From the NCBI GenBank assembly GCA_002337055.1, contig DDFG01000001.1:37161-101160 (forward strand): 64,000 bases of DNA, given 5' to 3'. This document shows, piece by piece, positions 14,250 to 23,677 of this stretch. Both the position numbers and the translations under genes were made by a program. This stretch comes from Betaproteobacteria bacterium UBA1934 (lineage in GTDB: Bacteria > Pseudomonadota > Gammaproteobacteria > Burkholderiales > Rhodocyclaceae). The notes under the pieces are model-generated. The model was not told the origin of the DNA. It saw only the letters and a program-made list of their open reading frames with translations, and did not search any database. The stretch's first letter is position 1; each line of letters begins with the position of its first letter.

Positions 14250-14771
14250 TCATCGCTTGGTCTTGTTGCGGGCTTCCATTTCCTGGGCCGCACGAACCAT
14301 ATCAGCCTCCAGGACGGTCGTGTCCACACCGTAAGGTTTGGACATGACAATTTCCTCTACCTCTGGAATGACGCCGGAGTCATCCAGCGGCGGTGCTGCG
14401 CGCAGCCCATTCCAGTGCGCTTGCCAGGCAGCAGCGGCAAGCTCTGTTTCAGAAAGGCCGGTCTGCATACCGTTGGGGACGATGGCACCCCGTTCGACGA
14501 GCAGTCTGACGATTTCAGGGCGATTGCCGCGAGTGGCCATGACCAGTGGTGATACGGGCTCCCAGTTGTCTGCAAGGTTGACGTGCGCCCCGTGCCGAAT
14601 CAGTTCCAATACGATATCGGCATGGCCCATAAAACACGCAATGCCCAGCGGAAGGCCGGGTGCGCCCAATCCGTCATCGAGTTCGACGGGTGTGCCTGCT
14701 TCCAGCAGGGCGCGTACCGCCGCGATTTTGCCGCTACGGATTGCCTTGATGAGATCGTCCGCGGTTGCCAC
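14250..14771 (-). CDS. Ankyrin-repeat protein
   Basis: The product is 173 aa. About three ankyrin repeats are recognisable in the first 110 residues: DDLIKAIRSGKIAAVRALLE, then GLPLGIACFMGHADIVLELI, then SPLVMATRGNRPEIVRLLVE. A C-terminal segment of unknown fold ends in basic residues. There is no signal peptide, so it is probably a cytoplasmic scaffold. It lies between cysH and the FIST gene on the same strand, 82 bp from the cysH stop, and may be read through from the cys operon. A sulfur-related role is not indicated. Confidence 0.8.
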   Translation of the reverse strand: MATADDLIKAIRSGKIAAVRALLEAGTPVELDDGLGAPGLPLGIACFMGHADIVLELIRHGAHVNLADNWEPVSPLVMATRGNRPEIVRLLVERGAIVPNGMQTGLSETELAAAAWQAHWNGLRAAPPLDDSGVIPEVEEIVMSKPYGVDTTVLEADMVRAAQEMEARNKTKR

Positions 14772-14853
14772 CTAAATTCTCCTGATTTCCTGCGTCTATT
14801 ATGAACGAATCCGGGCAGGAATGGCTTGCCATGGCTAGCGGGATGAAGCTGGC

Positions 14854-15573
14854 TCACTTGACATGAAGGCCGCACTCCTTGTTTTGAGCATCTTCCCACC
14901 ACCATCGGCCGGCGCGGATGTCTTCGCCCAGGCTGATGGCCCGGGTGCACGGAGCGCAGCCGATGCTCGGGTAAAACTGCTCGTGCAAGGCGTTGTAAGG
15001 CACGTCGTGCAGGTGGATATAGGCCCACACCTCCTTCTCGGTCCACTCGGCGAGCGGGTTGAATTTGGCGAGGCCGTGCGCGTCGTCGTATTCGTTGACC
15101 GGCAGGGTGGCCCGGGTGGTGGCCTGTTCGGCGCGCATTCCGGTAATCCACGCGGCCCACCCAGCCAGCGCACGGCCCAGAGGTTCGACCTTGCGGGCGT
15201 GGCAGCAGGCTTTTCTGAGTTCGATGCTGTCATAAAACGCGTTGATACCATGTTTTTCGACGTAGTCTTCCACCGCCTCACGTTGCGGAAAGTAAACCCT
15301 GAATTTCAACCCGTAGTGCCGCTCGGCTTGTGCAAGCAGCGCGTACGTCTCAGGCGGCAGGCGGCCGGTGTCGAGCGTAAATATCTCGATGGGCAGTCGG
15401 TGGCGCGCGATCAGATCGACCAGAACCATGTCCTCGGCGCCCAGACTGTTGGCGAGCGTGGCAGGTACGAAATCGCGGGCAACGGTCTGTAAACACGCCA
15501 GCGCCTCGGCCGTCTTGGCTTCGACACGCGACTTCAGTTCGCCGGTCAGGTTCGGGCGGATGCCGGGGTTCAT
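14854..15573 (-). CDS. cysH: Assimilatory adenylylsulfate (APS) reductase CysH
   Basis: The product is a 239-aa PP-loop family reductase that converts APS to sulfite with thioredoxin. Two cysteine pairs, in KACCHARK and GCAPCTR, are the [4Fe-4S] ligands that mark APS reductases; PAPS-specific enzymes lack them. The usual C-terminal ECG-type catalytic cysteine is probably the one in KECGLHVK. The ATG at 15573 overlaps the stop of the DUF934 gene (ATGA). The frame extends 45 codons further upstream but that part lies inside the neighbour. The lack of a cysC gene nearby agrees with use of APS. Confidence 0.92.
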   Translation of the reverse strand: MNPGIRPNLTGELKSRVEAKTAEALACLQTVARDFVPATLANSLGAEDMVLVDLIARHRLPIEIFTLDTGRLPPETYALLAQAERHYGLKFRVYFPQREAVEDYVEKHGINAFYDSIELRKACCHARKVEPLGRALAGWAAWITGMRAEQATTRATLPVNEYDDAHGLAKFNPLAEWTEKEVWAYIHLHDVPYNALHEQFYPSIGCAPCTRAISLGEDIRAGRWWWEDAQNKECGLHVK

Positions 15574-16082
15574 GCGGCGCTCCGGCGGAACAGCGGTTGT
15601 TTTTGATCGACGGCGGCCTGGTAGTTGTCTTGCCAGGTGGTGAAAGCGGTGGCGAGCGCACCGTCGATATCCTTGCCGGCCTTGAGCGCAAAGCTGTTGA
15701 ACCCGCAACGCTTCATGTAGAAAAGCTGGTCGTGCAGCACGTCGCCGATGGCGCGCAATTCGCCCATCCAGCCAAAGCGGGAACGCAGGAGCCGGGCGGT
15801 CGAATAGCCGCGCCCATCGACAAATTTCGGAAAATTGATGGCGATCAGCGCGAAATGGCCGAAATCGACTGCGATCTCTTCCGGGCCCTGATGCGAATCG
15901 AGCCAGAGGCCGAAGGGAATGTCGCGCGCCAGAACGGCCTCGCGCTGGGCCTGCCAGACATCGAATGGGAAAATGACCGGGCCGGTGGGGAGGGGAACGG
16001 TCTCGGCGAGGTCACCTTCGTTCAGTGCCAGGATTTGCCAGGGATCATCAACAAGCGCGCCCTGCTTGATAATGCGAGCCAT
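15570..16082 (-). CDS. DUF934 family protein of the sulfite-reduction operon
   Basis: The product is 170 aa. It matches the DUF934 family, which sits between cysI and cysH in many proteobacteria. Recognisable pieces are PLPTGPVIFPFDVWQ, a GRGYSTARLLRSRFGW segment and LRAIGDVLHDQLFYMKRCGF. The family is described as a putative oxidoreductase or accessory factor for sulfite reductase, and its biochemistry is not settled. Its start touches the cysI stop (shared base 16082) and its stop overlaps the cysH start, so tight coupling is evident. Confidence 0.88.
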   Translation of the reverse strand: MARIIKQGALVDDPWQILALNEGDLAETVPLPTGPVIFPFDVWQAQREAVLARDIPFGLWLDSHQGPEEIAVDFGHFALIAINFPKFVDGRGYSTARLLRSRFGWMGELRAIGDVLHDQLFYMKRCGFNSFALKAGKDIDGALATAFTTWQDNYQAAVDQKQPLFRRSAA

Positions 16083-17779
16083 TACGCGGCCTCCTTTTCG
16101 GTCGGGGCGGGCTTGCCGCGGCGCACTTTGCCTTCATAGACCTTGTCCTTGAAGGGCTCTGCACCGATGCGGTCCAGCGTATCGAGAAAGGTTTCGTCGG
16201 CGTGGCGATGTTCGATATATACGCCGATGAGCTTTTCGATCACGTCCGGCATTTCCTGAGCCGAAAACGAGGGGCCGATCACCTTGCCCAGTTGCGCGTT
16301 ATTGCCCTGCCGTCCGCCCAGCGTCACCTGATAGAACTCTGCGTCGTTTTTGTCGACGCCGAGAATGCCGATATGGGCGACGTGGTGGTGACCGCAGGAA
16401 TTCATACAGCCGGAAATGTTCAGTTCGAGATCGCCGACGTCGAACAGGTGGTCGAGATCGTCATACCGCGCCTGAATGGCGTTGGCAATGGGAATGGACT
16501 TGGCGTTGGCGAGATCGCAGAAATCGCCGCCCGGGCAGCAGATCATGTCGGTCAGGAGGCCGATGTTCGGCGTAGCCAGTCCGGCGGCCTTGGCGACCTG
16601 CCAGAGTTCATACAGATCTGCCTTGGGTACGTCCGCCAGCACGATGTTCTGTTCGTGCGAGATGCGCAGTTCACCGAAACTGTAGCGGTCGGCGAGGTCC
16701 GCGACGGCGTCCATCTGGTCGGCGGTGATATCACCCGGCGCCTGACCATGCTTTTTCAGCGAGAGTGTCACGGCGGCATAGCCGGCGATCTTGTGCGGGT
16801 GCGTGCAGCGGGCGATCCATCGGGCGAAAGCTTTGTCGGCCAAGGTTTGATGGTCGAGCAATTCGTCGCTGTCGGCTTGCGGCGAATAGGCCGGCGCCGT
16901 GAAGAAGGTGGAAACGCGGTCGAATTCGGCTTGCGTCAGCGTGGAGGGGCCATTCTTCAGGTGCAGCCACTCCTCTTCGACCTGGCGGGCGAATTCCTCG
17001 ATACCCAGCGCTTGCACGAGAATCTTGATGCGCGCCTTGAACGGATTGTCGCGTCGGCCGTAGCGGTTATAGACGCGCAGGATGGCCTCGCAGTAGGTCA
17101 GGATGTGTTGCCATTCCAGCGATTCGCGGACGATCTGGCCGCGAATCGGCGTCCGGCCGAGACCGCCGCCGACGATGACGCGGAAGTGCGGCTGGCCATC
17201 CATGCCGGCATTCAGATGCAGGCCGATGTCGTGAAACCAGGTCAGTGCGCGGTCGTCGGCTGTGCCGGAAATGGCGATCTTGAACTTGCGCGGCAGAAAG
17301 GCGAATTCGGGGTGAAAGGTGCTCCACTGGCGAATGATTTCGGCCAGCGGACGCGGGTCGATGATTTCGTCCGGTGCGACGCCCGCAAACTGGTCTGTGG
17401 TGACGTTGCGGATGCAGTTACCGGAAGTCTGGATGGCGTGCATTTCGACATCGGCCAGATGCGCCAGAATATCCGGGCAATCTTCGATTTTCGGCCAGTT
17501 TAATTGCAGGTTGTGGCGTGTGGAAAAATGCCCATACCCCTTGTCGTAGGTGCGGGCGATGAAGGCCAGCTTGCGCAGTTGCGTGCTGGAGAGCAGACCG
17601 TAAGGCACGGCAATGCGCAACATCGGGGCGTGGCGCTGGACGTACAGGCCGTTTTGCAGGCGCAAGGGGCGAAACTCCTCCGGGGTCAGTTCGCCGGTTT
17701 GCCAGCGCGCCACCTGGTCGCGGAATTGCTCGACGCGGGCGCGCACGATGGCATGATCAACCGGATTATAACGATACAT
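16082..17779 (-). CDS. cysI: Sulfite reductase hemoprotein (nitrite/sulfite reductase family) CysI
   Basis: The product is a 565-aa siroheme-[4Fe-4S] enzyme reducing sulfite to sulfide. Duplicated ferredoxin-like and siroheme domains are present. Cluster/siroheme cysteines appear in CCPGGDFC and in GCMNSCGHHH. RHNLQLNW near the N-terminus is a substrate-side arginine motif. Because it sits with cysH and DUF934 and no nitrite-transport genes, assimilatory sulfite reduction is much more likely than nitrite reduction. No flavoprotein subunit (cysJ) is nearby, so electrons probably come from ferredoxin or another donor. Confidence 0.9.
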   Translation of the reverse strand: MYRYNPVDHAIVRARVEQFRDQVARWQTGELTPEEFRPLRLQNGLYVQRHAPMLRIAVPYGLLSSTQLRKLAFIARTYDKGYGHFSTRHNLQLNWPKIEDCPDILAHLADVEMHAIQTSGNCIRNVTTDQFAGVAPDEIIDPRPLAEIIRQWSTFHPEFAFLPRKFKIAISGTADDRALTWFHDIGLHLNAGMDGQPHFRVIVGGGLGRTPIRGQIVRESLEWQHILTYCEAILRVYNRYGRRDNPFKARIKILVQALGIEEFARQVEEEWLHLKNGPSTLTQAEFDRVSTFFTAPAYSPQADSDELLDHQTLADKAFARWIARCTHPHKIAGYAAVTLSLKKHGQAPGDITADQMDAVADLADRYSFGELRISHEQNIVLADVPKADLYELWQVAKAAGLATPNIGLLTDMICCPGGDFCDLANAKSIPIANAIQARYDDLDHLFDVGDLELNISGCMNSCGHHHVAHIGILGVDKNDAEFYQVTLGGRQGNNAQLGKVIGPSFSAQEMPDVIEKLIGVYIEHRHADETFLDTLDRIGAEPFKDKVYEGKVRRGKPAPTEKEAA

Positions 17780-17789
17780 TCAAGGCTCC

Positions 17790-18569
17790 TCAGGCGGCGA
17801 TCAGTTTGCCGCCGATCAATACAAGCATGGTGGCCAGCAGGTGTCGCAGGATGCGGTCGGGCACTTTGGCGGAAAGGTGGCTGCCGATCCAGATACCGGG
17901 TAACGATCCCAGCAGCAACGAACCGAGCAGTGACCAATCGACGCTGCCCAGCCACCAGTGGCCGAGGCCGGCGAGCAGGGTAAGCGGCACGGCGTGTGCG
18001 ACGTCCGATCCGACAATACGGACGGAAGAAAGTTTGGGGTAAAGAAAGAACAGTGCGGCGACACCCAATGCGCCGGCACCGACCGACGATATCGACACGA
18101 GGACGCCCAGGACGGCCCCGACGATGACGGTTAGGCTATCGGTATGACGATGCCGCCACGACGTATCGCTGTCGTGGTTCGCCGAGTATTCCTTGAGCTT
18201 GCGACCGAAGATGATGGCGGTGGCAGTCAGCAGCAAGGCGAAACCCAGGCCGGTGGAGATGAGCTGGGTCATGGCCGGGCTGCGGTGCGGCAACAGGGAG
18301 AGGGCAAAAATGGTGAGCGCGGCGGCGGGCAGGCTGCCGGCGGCGAGGAGCCCCGTCAGACGCCATTCAACGTGGCCCTTGCGGCCATGCGCGACCGTGC
18401 CGCCAGCCTTGGTGAGTGCCGCATAGAGCAGGTCGGTGCCGACCGCCGTGGCGGGATGAAGGCCAAACAGCAGCACCAACAAGGGCGTCATCAACGACCC
18501 GCCGCCAACGCCTGTCAAACCGACAATGGCGCCTACCGCGAAGCCCGAAAGTGTGTAAAGCCAATCCAT
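17790..18569 (-). CDS. TauE/SafE family sulfur-anion transporter
   Basis: The product is a 259-aa inner-membrane protein with about eight hydrophobic segments. Glycine-rich repeat motifs GLTGVGGGSLMTPLL near the N-terminus and SISSVGAGALGVAALFFL in the second half mark the TauE/SafE (sulfite exporter) family. As the first gene of the tauE-cysI-DUF934-cysH operon (10 bp before cysI), it probably exports excess sulfite or takes up sulfate. The direction cannot be told from sequence. The shared TTATAACA box lies 86 bp upstream. Confidence 0.88.
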   Translation of the reverse strand: MDWLYTLSGFAVGAIVGLTGVGGGSLMTPLLVLLFGLHPATAVGTDLLYAALTKAGGTVAHGRKGHVEWRLTGLLAAGSLPAAALTIFALSLLPHRSPAMTQLISTGLGFALLLTATAIIFGRKLKEYSANHDSDTSWRHRHTDSLTVIVGAVLGVLVSISSVGAGALGVAALFFLYPKLSSVRIVGSDVAHAVPLTLLAGLGHWWLGSVDWSLLGSLLLGSLPGIWIGSHLSAKVPDRILRHLLATMLVLIGGKLIAA

Positions 18570-18654
18570 TCTGTTGCCTGCTCAACCGATAGCGGCATCG
18601 TACCAAGGTGGTGGAGTAAGAAATAGAATATTGAGTTAAAAAAATATCGCTTAA

Positions 18655-18662
18655 TGTTATAA
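18655..18662 (-). promoter_or_regulatory. TTATAACA box upstream of the tauE-cysI operon
   Basis: This is the same octamer, on the same strand and at nearly the same distance from the start codon, as the one before cysD. The surrounding 18570-18698 is AT-rich and holds no gene. Confidence 0.4.
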
Positions 18663-18698
18663 GAAAGCGATTTTGCAAAAAAGTGGCGGTAAAAGAAT

Positions 18699-18722
18699 GA
18701 AAGGGCGCCAGGGCGCCCTTTC
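18699..18722 (-). terminator. Hairpin after the FecR-domain gene
   Basis: A perfect 11-bp stem, GAAAGGGCGCC (18699-18709) with its complement (18712-18722) and a 2-nt loop, lies 24 bp after the stop at 18746. The following minus-strand T tract is imperfect (ATTCTTTT). Confidence 0.7.
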
Positions 18723-18745
18723 AAGGCCTGCCAAGAAAATACCGG

Positions 18746-21700
18746 CTAGCGTTTATAAATTTGTACCTGCGCTGTGGTTTGCTGCCCGGACTGCGTCAGC
18801 GCGTTGGTCGAAATCCCCATGCTCAGACCGGTAGCGGTTGCTCCACCAAATTGGGGCGATAGCTTGGCATCCAGCACACTGCAACTCGGGAAACACGCGA
18901 GATACGGGGTAGCCGAGATAGACGAAATGGACGAGGAAGTCTTGGTGAGGGTGCCAACTGTCAAAGGCGTCACCGAGGTGGATGGCGCCGTCGGCGCCCA
19001 CGATAACGGCGAAGTGACGTGCAATTCGTAAGACGTGCCATTTGGCATTGACCACAATACTGGGGACGCACTCATCAGCGTCTGGTTTGAGAAATTGACG
19101 CTCCAACTACCCGCATTGCTTACTGATGCGATGTTGCCGGCATGATCTGTCGGGCGCGTTCCCCCGATAGACGTGAAAGTGAAGGTGCCGGTTGTAGGCA
19201 GGCTGCTGACTACAGGACCATATGACCAGTGTGCCAGATCAGTTTCGGTAGTCGTAGCGGCGGGATATGGGCCTGGCATGGAGGTTGAGGTGACCAGTTG
19301 TCGGGTATAGTGCCCCCAGTAGTAGGTGCCTTCGCCCGTTACCGTGCTGCCGTTGTCGACCGATGCGTCCTTAGTGTAGGTAATCGTTGTGGTGACGTTC
19401 CCCACAGTTTGGGAGGAGGTGGTGCTGTACCAACCCAGTCGTTCGTCAAGCGGGGTGGTCGGCATGCCGACCGGGAAGACAGCGTCCTGCGACACTGCAA
19501 TCAGCGCGTTGTGAGCACCATTGTTGAATGTCGTGTAGGTCGTCACCGGTGCATTGGGGTAGGCATTGACCGTGGTCGCCCCAGCTCGGGTTTCGTTTTC
19601 AGAGAAAACGTAGGTGATGTTGGCCGGTATCGGCGCAGGGTTGCCATAGACCTGTACCTGCCCTGTGAGTTGTTCGCTGCCGCCGACAATGGCGCTGGTC
19701 TTGACGCCCATGCTCAAGCCGGTGCCTGTTGCTCCCATGAACTGGGGCGACAGCCACGCGCCATTCATGGAGCAGCCGGAACAGGACACGAAGCTGCCAG
19801 TCAGCGTATTGACCTTGGTTTCGTTGGTGGTCAGTGTGCCGTTATTCGGGCTGGTTTGGATCTCTGTAGGAGAAGTGCTGGTCGACCAGGAAAGCGGCGA
19901 CGTAACGTTGAGCGTGTAATTGATTCCGCCGGGCATCGTCCATTGGAGCGGAGTGGCGGATTGCAGGGTACGGTTGGCAAAATTCACCGCCCATGAGCCG
20001 CCGCTGACAACGTTGCCGACGTTGCCAGACTGATCTGTCGGTTGTGTGCCGCCGAGATAAGAGAAGACAAAATTCCCCACCGTGGGCAAGCTGGAAACCA
20101 CCGGACCGGTGGCCCAATGCTCGAAATACAGGGCATTTTCGGCCGGCAGCGTGGAATTGGCGACTGATTCCTGGAACCGTCCCCAGTTGATCGTCCCTTC
20201 CGAGGTGCTGGCGCTTCCCAGGTTGGTGGAAGCAGCTTTGGTCTTGTAGGCGCCGGCTTGGTTTAGGTCGGGATAGGGGCCTATCGCGTTGACCAGGAAA
20301 TCCATGATACCGGTGTAGGTTGTCAGACCGGTTGGCAACTGGAAATTATTGAAAATGTTCTGGGTGTAATACCCGCCGTCAACATAGCTGCTGCGAATGC
20401 CACCGGTCTTGAGGCCGATGCCGATGTTGTTGAGCGATTCATAGTAGGTACCGGTGGCTGTGTAGATTTGCGGCAGGGCGCCCGTTCGATTCAGCGCGAT
20501 GACGCCATTCAGCGACAGCGGTGTCGTGGTGTTGGTACGAAGGTCGTATCCCAGACCCAGATAGCTGGCGGCGTCACCGGCGAAAAAGCCACTGACCGTG
20601 CCAACGCATCCGTTTGCTCCGCATACATCGGTACTGCCCGCCGTGCGCAGCATGGTGCCGGACCCCGCAACCGATGATCCAGAGAATGTGCCGTCGAGCG
20701 CCAGTTTGTAGGTATTGCCAGCCGCGAACGCCAGGTCGAAACTGCCACTCAGGTTGCGCGTCAGGAAATTGACCAGGGTAGAACCGCCAGTGACCTTGCC
20801 GAGGCCCAAGCCGCTGCCCGAGCCGTCACTGAATGTGGGCGAGGTGGCGCCAAGCAGCGAGTAGGCGATGCCGACACCATTGGTCGGCATGCTTGCCGTA
20901 GGCGCGCCGACCAGGTAATGCATTCCCTGCGTAGTCGAGAAGCTCAGGTTGTTGCCCCAGCCGCCCGCTGATGTCGGGCCGCCGACCCAACGCCCCCATT
21001 CGATGACGCCTCCATCGGCGCCCCGATCAGCCGTTGCGGCTGTGCCGCGGTCAACATAGTTGTTGGCGTCGTTAGAGGCCTTCTGAAAGCCGGTATCGGT
21101 CCACTGCACGGTGGAGAAATTGTTGGTGCCGGCGTAGTGCTGTGTCGTGTCCGCAGGATTACTGGCGGCGAATAGGGTCAACAGCCCTGTGGTGGCGGAG
21201 GGGGATTTGCCATCACCTGCCACGATGGGACTTTGCGCCGGCACTGGCGTCCCGCCCGCGACGGTCGGATTGTTGGCAGGCGCATATGCCAGCGTGCCAG
21301 CCGGCAAGGCGTCCATTGGCGAAGCCAGCGTGGTGGTCTGGGGGGAATTGCTGGCTTCCGGGTTGTTGCCGCCGTCGTCGGCGTTACGCCCGGCAGCGAC
21401 TGCCGATCTGGCCGAAACGCCGCGCTGGCGACCGCGCGCGGCTGCTTCGAATCCGGCACCTAGGAAGGAGGGAGGGGCAAGCAACCTTTCAGGCTGCTCA
21501 GTGCGCCCGGCGAGGCGGAAGTATTCCTGTTGAGCAAACTGGAATTCACCCGCATCGTTGGTGACAGCGATGCGCCCGTCGGTCACGCCACCGTACATGC
21601 CTTCCGGTGCCGTAGTACCGTCCGGATTGACGCACGCGGCTTCAGCGGTGCAGGACACGATGGTGTAATGCGTGCCACGAATGCCAATCGTCGCGGTTGC

Positions 21701-22081
21701 GCCACGCACTGCATAGTTGGCGCGATTCTCACGGCCGATCAGACCGGTGATGGTTCTCAGGCCGCCGCGGATCAGTCCGAATATCGACCGATCAGTTTGT
21801 GGATTGCGCTCATGTGCGAAATCTTCGATCTTGAAAACGGAGTTGGCGCGCAACGAAATAATCGAATCGTCGACGAACCGTACCTGGAGCACGGAAGCAT
21901 CTGCCACGCGTAGCGAGTCGCCGTTTTCGATGGGTGCTCCCAACGTTAGCCGGGATTCCTGTCCCGCACGCGTGACATAGGCGTCTCCGGCCAGTGCGAG
22001 CACTTTTGCGACCGGTGCTGCAAAGGCGCTTCCGCTGGTGAAGAGGATGGATAGGGTCCAAGCAATCTGTCTGATTTTCAT
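18746..22081 (-). CDS. FecR-domain exported protein with three TbpB-like barrel repeats
   Basis: The product has 1111 aa. A signal peptide ends about residue 21 (SGSAFA). A FecR-type domain (about 25-195) is followed by an Ala/Pro-rich linker (200-310). Three diverged repeats occupy about 356-516, 628-812 and 915-1111. Each opens with a WGRW/WGRF/WGHY motif, contains GGSWAVNF- or GSWSVNF-like strands, and closes with SGFFAGDAASYLG or SPQFGGATATGLSMG. That closing motif resembles the FyGpnAxElgG signature of the transferrin-binding-protein-like beta-barrel domain. Such barrels are typical cargo of Slam translocators, and the gene upstream in the same operon is Slam-like. No lipobox cysteine is seen after the signal peptide. 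Confidence 0.75.
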   Translation of the reverse strand: MKIRQIAWTLSILFTSGSAFAAPVAKVLALAGDAYVTRAGQESRLTLGAPIENGDSLRVADASVLQVRFVDDSIISLRANSVFKIEDFAHERNPQTDRSIFGLIRGGLRTITGLIGRENRANYAVRGATATIGIRGTHYTIVSCTAEAACVNPDGTTAPEGMYGGVTDGRIAVTNDAGEFQFAQQEYFRLAGRTEQPERLLAPPSFLGAGFEAAARGRQRGVSARSAVAAGRNADDGGNNPEASNSPQTTTLASPMDALPAGTLAYAPANNPTVAGGTPVPAQSPIVAGDGKSPSATTGLLTLFAASNPADTTQHYAGTNNFSTVQWTDTGFQKASNDANNYVDRGTAATADRGADGGVIEWGRWVGGPTSAGGWGNNLSFSTTQGMHYLVGAPTASMPTNGVGIAYSLLGATSPTFSDGSGSGLGLGKVTGGSTLVNFLTRNLSGSFDLAFAAGNTYKLALDGTFSGSSVAGSGTMLRTAGSTDVCGANGCVGTVSGFFAGDAASYLGLGYDLRTNTTTPLSLNGVIALNRTGALPQIYTATGTYYESLNNIGIGLKTGGIRSSYVDGGYYTQNIFNNFQLPTGLTTYTGIMDFLVNAIGPYPDLNQAGAYKTKAASTNLGSASTSEGTINWGRFQESVANSTLPAENALYFEHWATGPVVSSLPTVGNFVFSYLGGTQPTDQSGNVGNVVSGGSWAVNFANRTLQSATPLQWTMPGGINYTLNVTSPLSWSTSTSPTEIQTSPNNGTLTTNETKVNTLTGSFVSCSGCSMNGAWLSPQFMGATGTGLSMGVKTSAIVGGSEQLTGQVQVYGNPAPIPANITYVFSENETRAGATTVNAYPNAPVTTYTTFNNGAHNALIAVSQDAVFPVGMPTTPLDERLGWYSTTSSQTVGNVTTTITYTKDASVDNGSTVTGEGTYYWGHYTRQLVTSTSMPGPYPAATTTETDLAHWSYGPVVSSLPTTGTFTFTSIGGTRPTDHAGNIASVSNAGSWSVNFSNQTLMSASPVLWSMPNGTSYELHVTSPLSWAPTAPSTSVTPLTVGTLTKTSSSISSISATPYLACFPSCSVLDAKLSPQFGGATATGLSMGISTNALTQSGQQTTAQVQIYKR

Positions 22082-22093
22082 GAGGTCCTCCGA

Positions 22094-23455
22094 TCACCTG
22101 AAGTCGTAGCGCACTTTCAGTGCGACCATGTTGCGATCATATTGGTACAGACCGATATTTGAACGCTGGTCCGCGTACGTGGCTTCCGCTCTTATTGACC
22201 AGTTCCGGTCTATCGCATAGCTGGCACCCAGTTCTAGGGATGTGAAGTTGTCGCGTCGCTTGGGAAAACCGGCGATCCCGGCAAAATGATCCTTGTACAG
22301 GCTTTGCTGATAAGAGAGCTCTCCGGTCAAGCTCCATTTCGGGGCAGGCTGAACGCTAAGGCGTGCTCGCGCGCCGTAGACCTCGCGTGAATATTCAGGG
22401 CGATCCTTGACGTTGCTTTCATGTCCGTAGTTCAGGGTACCCGCCAGAACGGGGTTCCATGGATGCGTAAATGCATGGGTCCAGGTTCCATACAAGACCG
22501 AGAAGTTACTGTTCCGTTGAGGCGCGCCCGACGGGCCGGAGAGTGTTTTGGCTTTGTCGAAGAAGACGGTGATGTCCTCGTAACGCAACTGCGAAAACTG
22601 GGCGCCGACCGCCAGTCGGTTGTACTGGTCAGTCTGATGCGCCCATTCGCCTACCCAGGATGCGACTTGCAGGTATTGGGCACCGTCCACCCAGTGGAGG
22701 CTGTATTCCAGTCCAGTCCTGTACAGGTCGCGACCGTTGAGTACCGTGATGCCACCTTGGGCCTGGACGTTGCTCTGGTTGAAGACGTCGTTGGCGCCAG
22801 CCCAATGCCATCGTCCGCCAGCCTGTATGCCACCCGTCAACATCACGCCCGGTGCTACCGGGTAGGAACCCTGTACACCGGTTTGCAGCGAATGGAACGA
22901 ATCGGCCTCTTTTGACGAGATTCCCGAAGGGTCGACAGTGAATCCGGGCAAGCCGTCGACGGCGCCTGGCCGAATGCCGGCGTTGATGTTGCTGTCGTGG
23001 CCGATGCCCGCCTCAATAAAGAAAGTTGCGGTCGGCGTGTAGCGCGATTCGCGCGCACGTATGGCGTCCAGATAGGCTTCGATGACTACCCTTTCTTCGC
23101 CTTTTGCATCGGGTAGCAGGGCGGCCAGTTCGCCATGCGCGCGAACATCCTCGCCCAGGATGTAGTAGCCGCGCGCAACATGAAAACGTGCCTGCCGATT
23201 CTCCGGGAATTGCAGCAGGAATCTTTCCAAGGCGAGCACCCCTTCTCCCGGCGCACCGGCATCCAGCGCCGCAATCCCGAAGAAGAAATCAAAACTCGCC
23301 TCTCCGAGCAGGTCAGGTGTCTTCTTACCCAAGTCATACGCTTTGCTGGGGAATCCTTGTTCAAGAAGGGATTTGAGTTCATCGGCGGGGGCCGCCCACG
23401 CGGACCCGAAAGACATGACCAGCGCCGCCGTCAACGTTGCGTGACGCAGTTGCAT
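22094..23455 (-). CDS. Slam-like outer-membrane translocator (TPR plus DUF560-type barrel)
   Basis: The product is 453 aa. After a signal peptide (ending SAWA) comes a TPR-like helical domain (about 35-130; FFFGIAALDAG, ALERFLLQFPENRQARFHVARGY). From about 145 to the end an outer-membrane beta-barrel follows, opening with GIGHDSNINAG, the hallmark of the Slam/DUF560 barrel. It ends in alternating strands with RYDFR. The architecture and length match type XI secretion (Slam) proteins. GGAGG lies six bases before the ATG at 23455, so the 10-codon upstream extension is rejected. It stops 12 bp before the FecR-domain gene starts, so they form one operon. Confidence 0.75.
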   Translation of the reverse strand: MQLRHATLTAALVMSFGSAWAAPADELKSLLEQGFPSKAYDLGKKTPDLLGEASFDFFFGIAALDAGAPGEGVLALERFLLQFPENRQARFHVARGYYILGEDVRAHGELAALLPDAKGEERVVIEAYLDAIRARESRYTPTATFFIEAGIGHDSNINAGIRPGAVDGLPGFTVDPSGISSKEADSFHSLQTGVQGSYPVAPGVMLTGGIQAGGRWHWAGANDVFNQSNVQAQGGITVLNGRDLYRTGLEYSLHWVDGAQYLQVASWVGEWAHQTDQYNRLAVGAQFSQLRYEDITVFFDKAKTLSGPSGAPQRNSNFSVLYGTWTHAFTHPWNPVLAGTLNYGHESNVKDRPEYSREVYGARARLSVQPAPKWSLTGELSYQQSLYKDHFAGIAGFPKRRDNFTSLELGASYAIDRNWSIRAEATYADQRSNIGLYQYDRNMVALKVRYDFR

Positions 23456-23677
23456 AGAAGCCTCCAGAGGGGGTCGGGATTTCACTTGAAATCATACGCC
23501 GAGAGCATGAAAAGGCAATGATCGAAAAAGGGTTTTCGAAAAGCCTTTGGCGGGTGTTTCATGACGAACGGTAACCGCGTACGCGGCGCTGAGCGTCCAA
23601 ATTGGTCCACTGGCGCTCGAGATGGGGAGGGCGTATGCTTTGAAAATATCAGGGAGAAGCGCATTCGCGCGGTCAGA

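Noticed and set aside
16082..17779. Assimilatory nitrite reductase instead of sulfite reductase
   Set aside because: The family is shared, but the operon context (cysH, DUF934, TauE/SafE) and the lack of nitrate/nitrite genes favour sulfite reduction.
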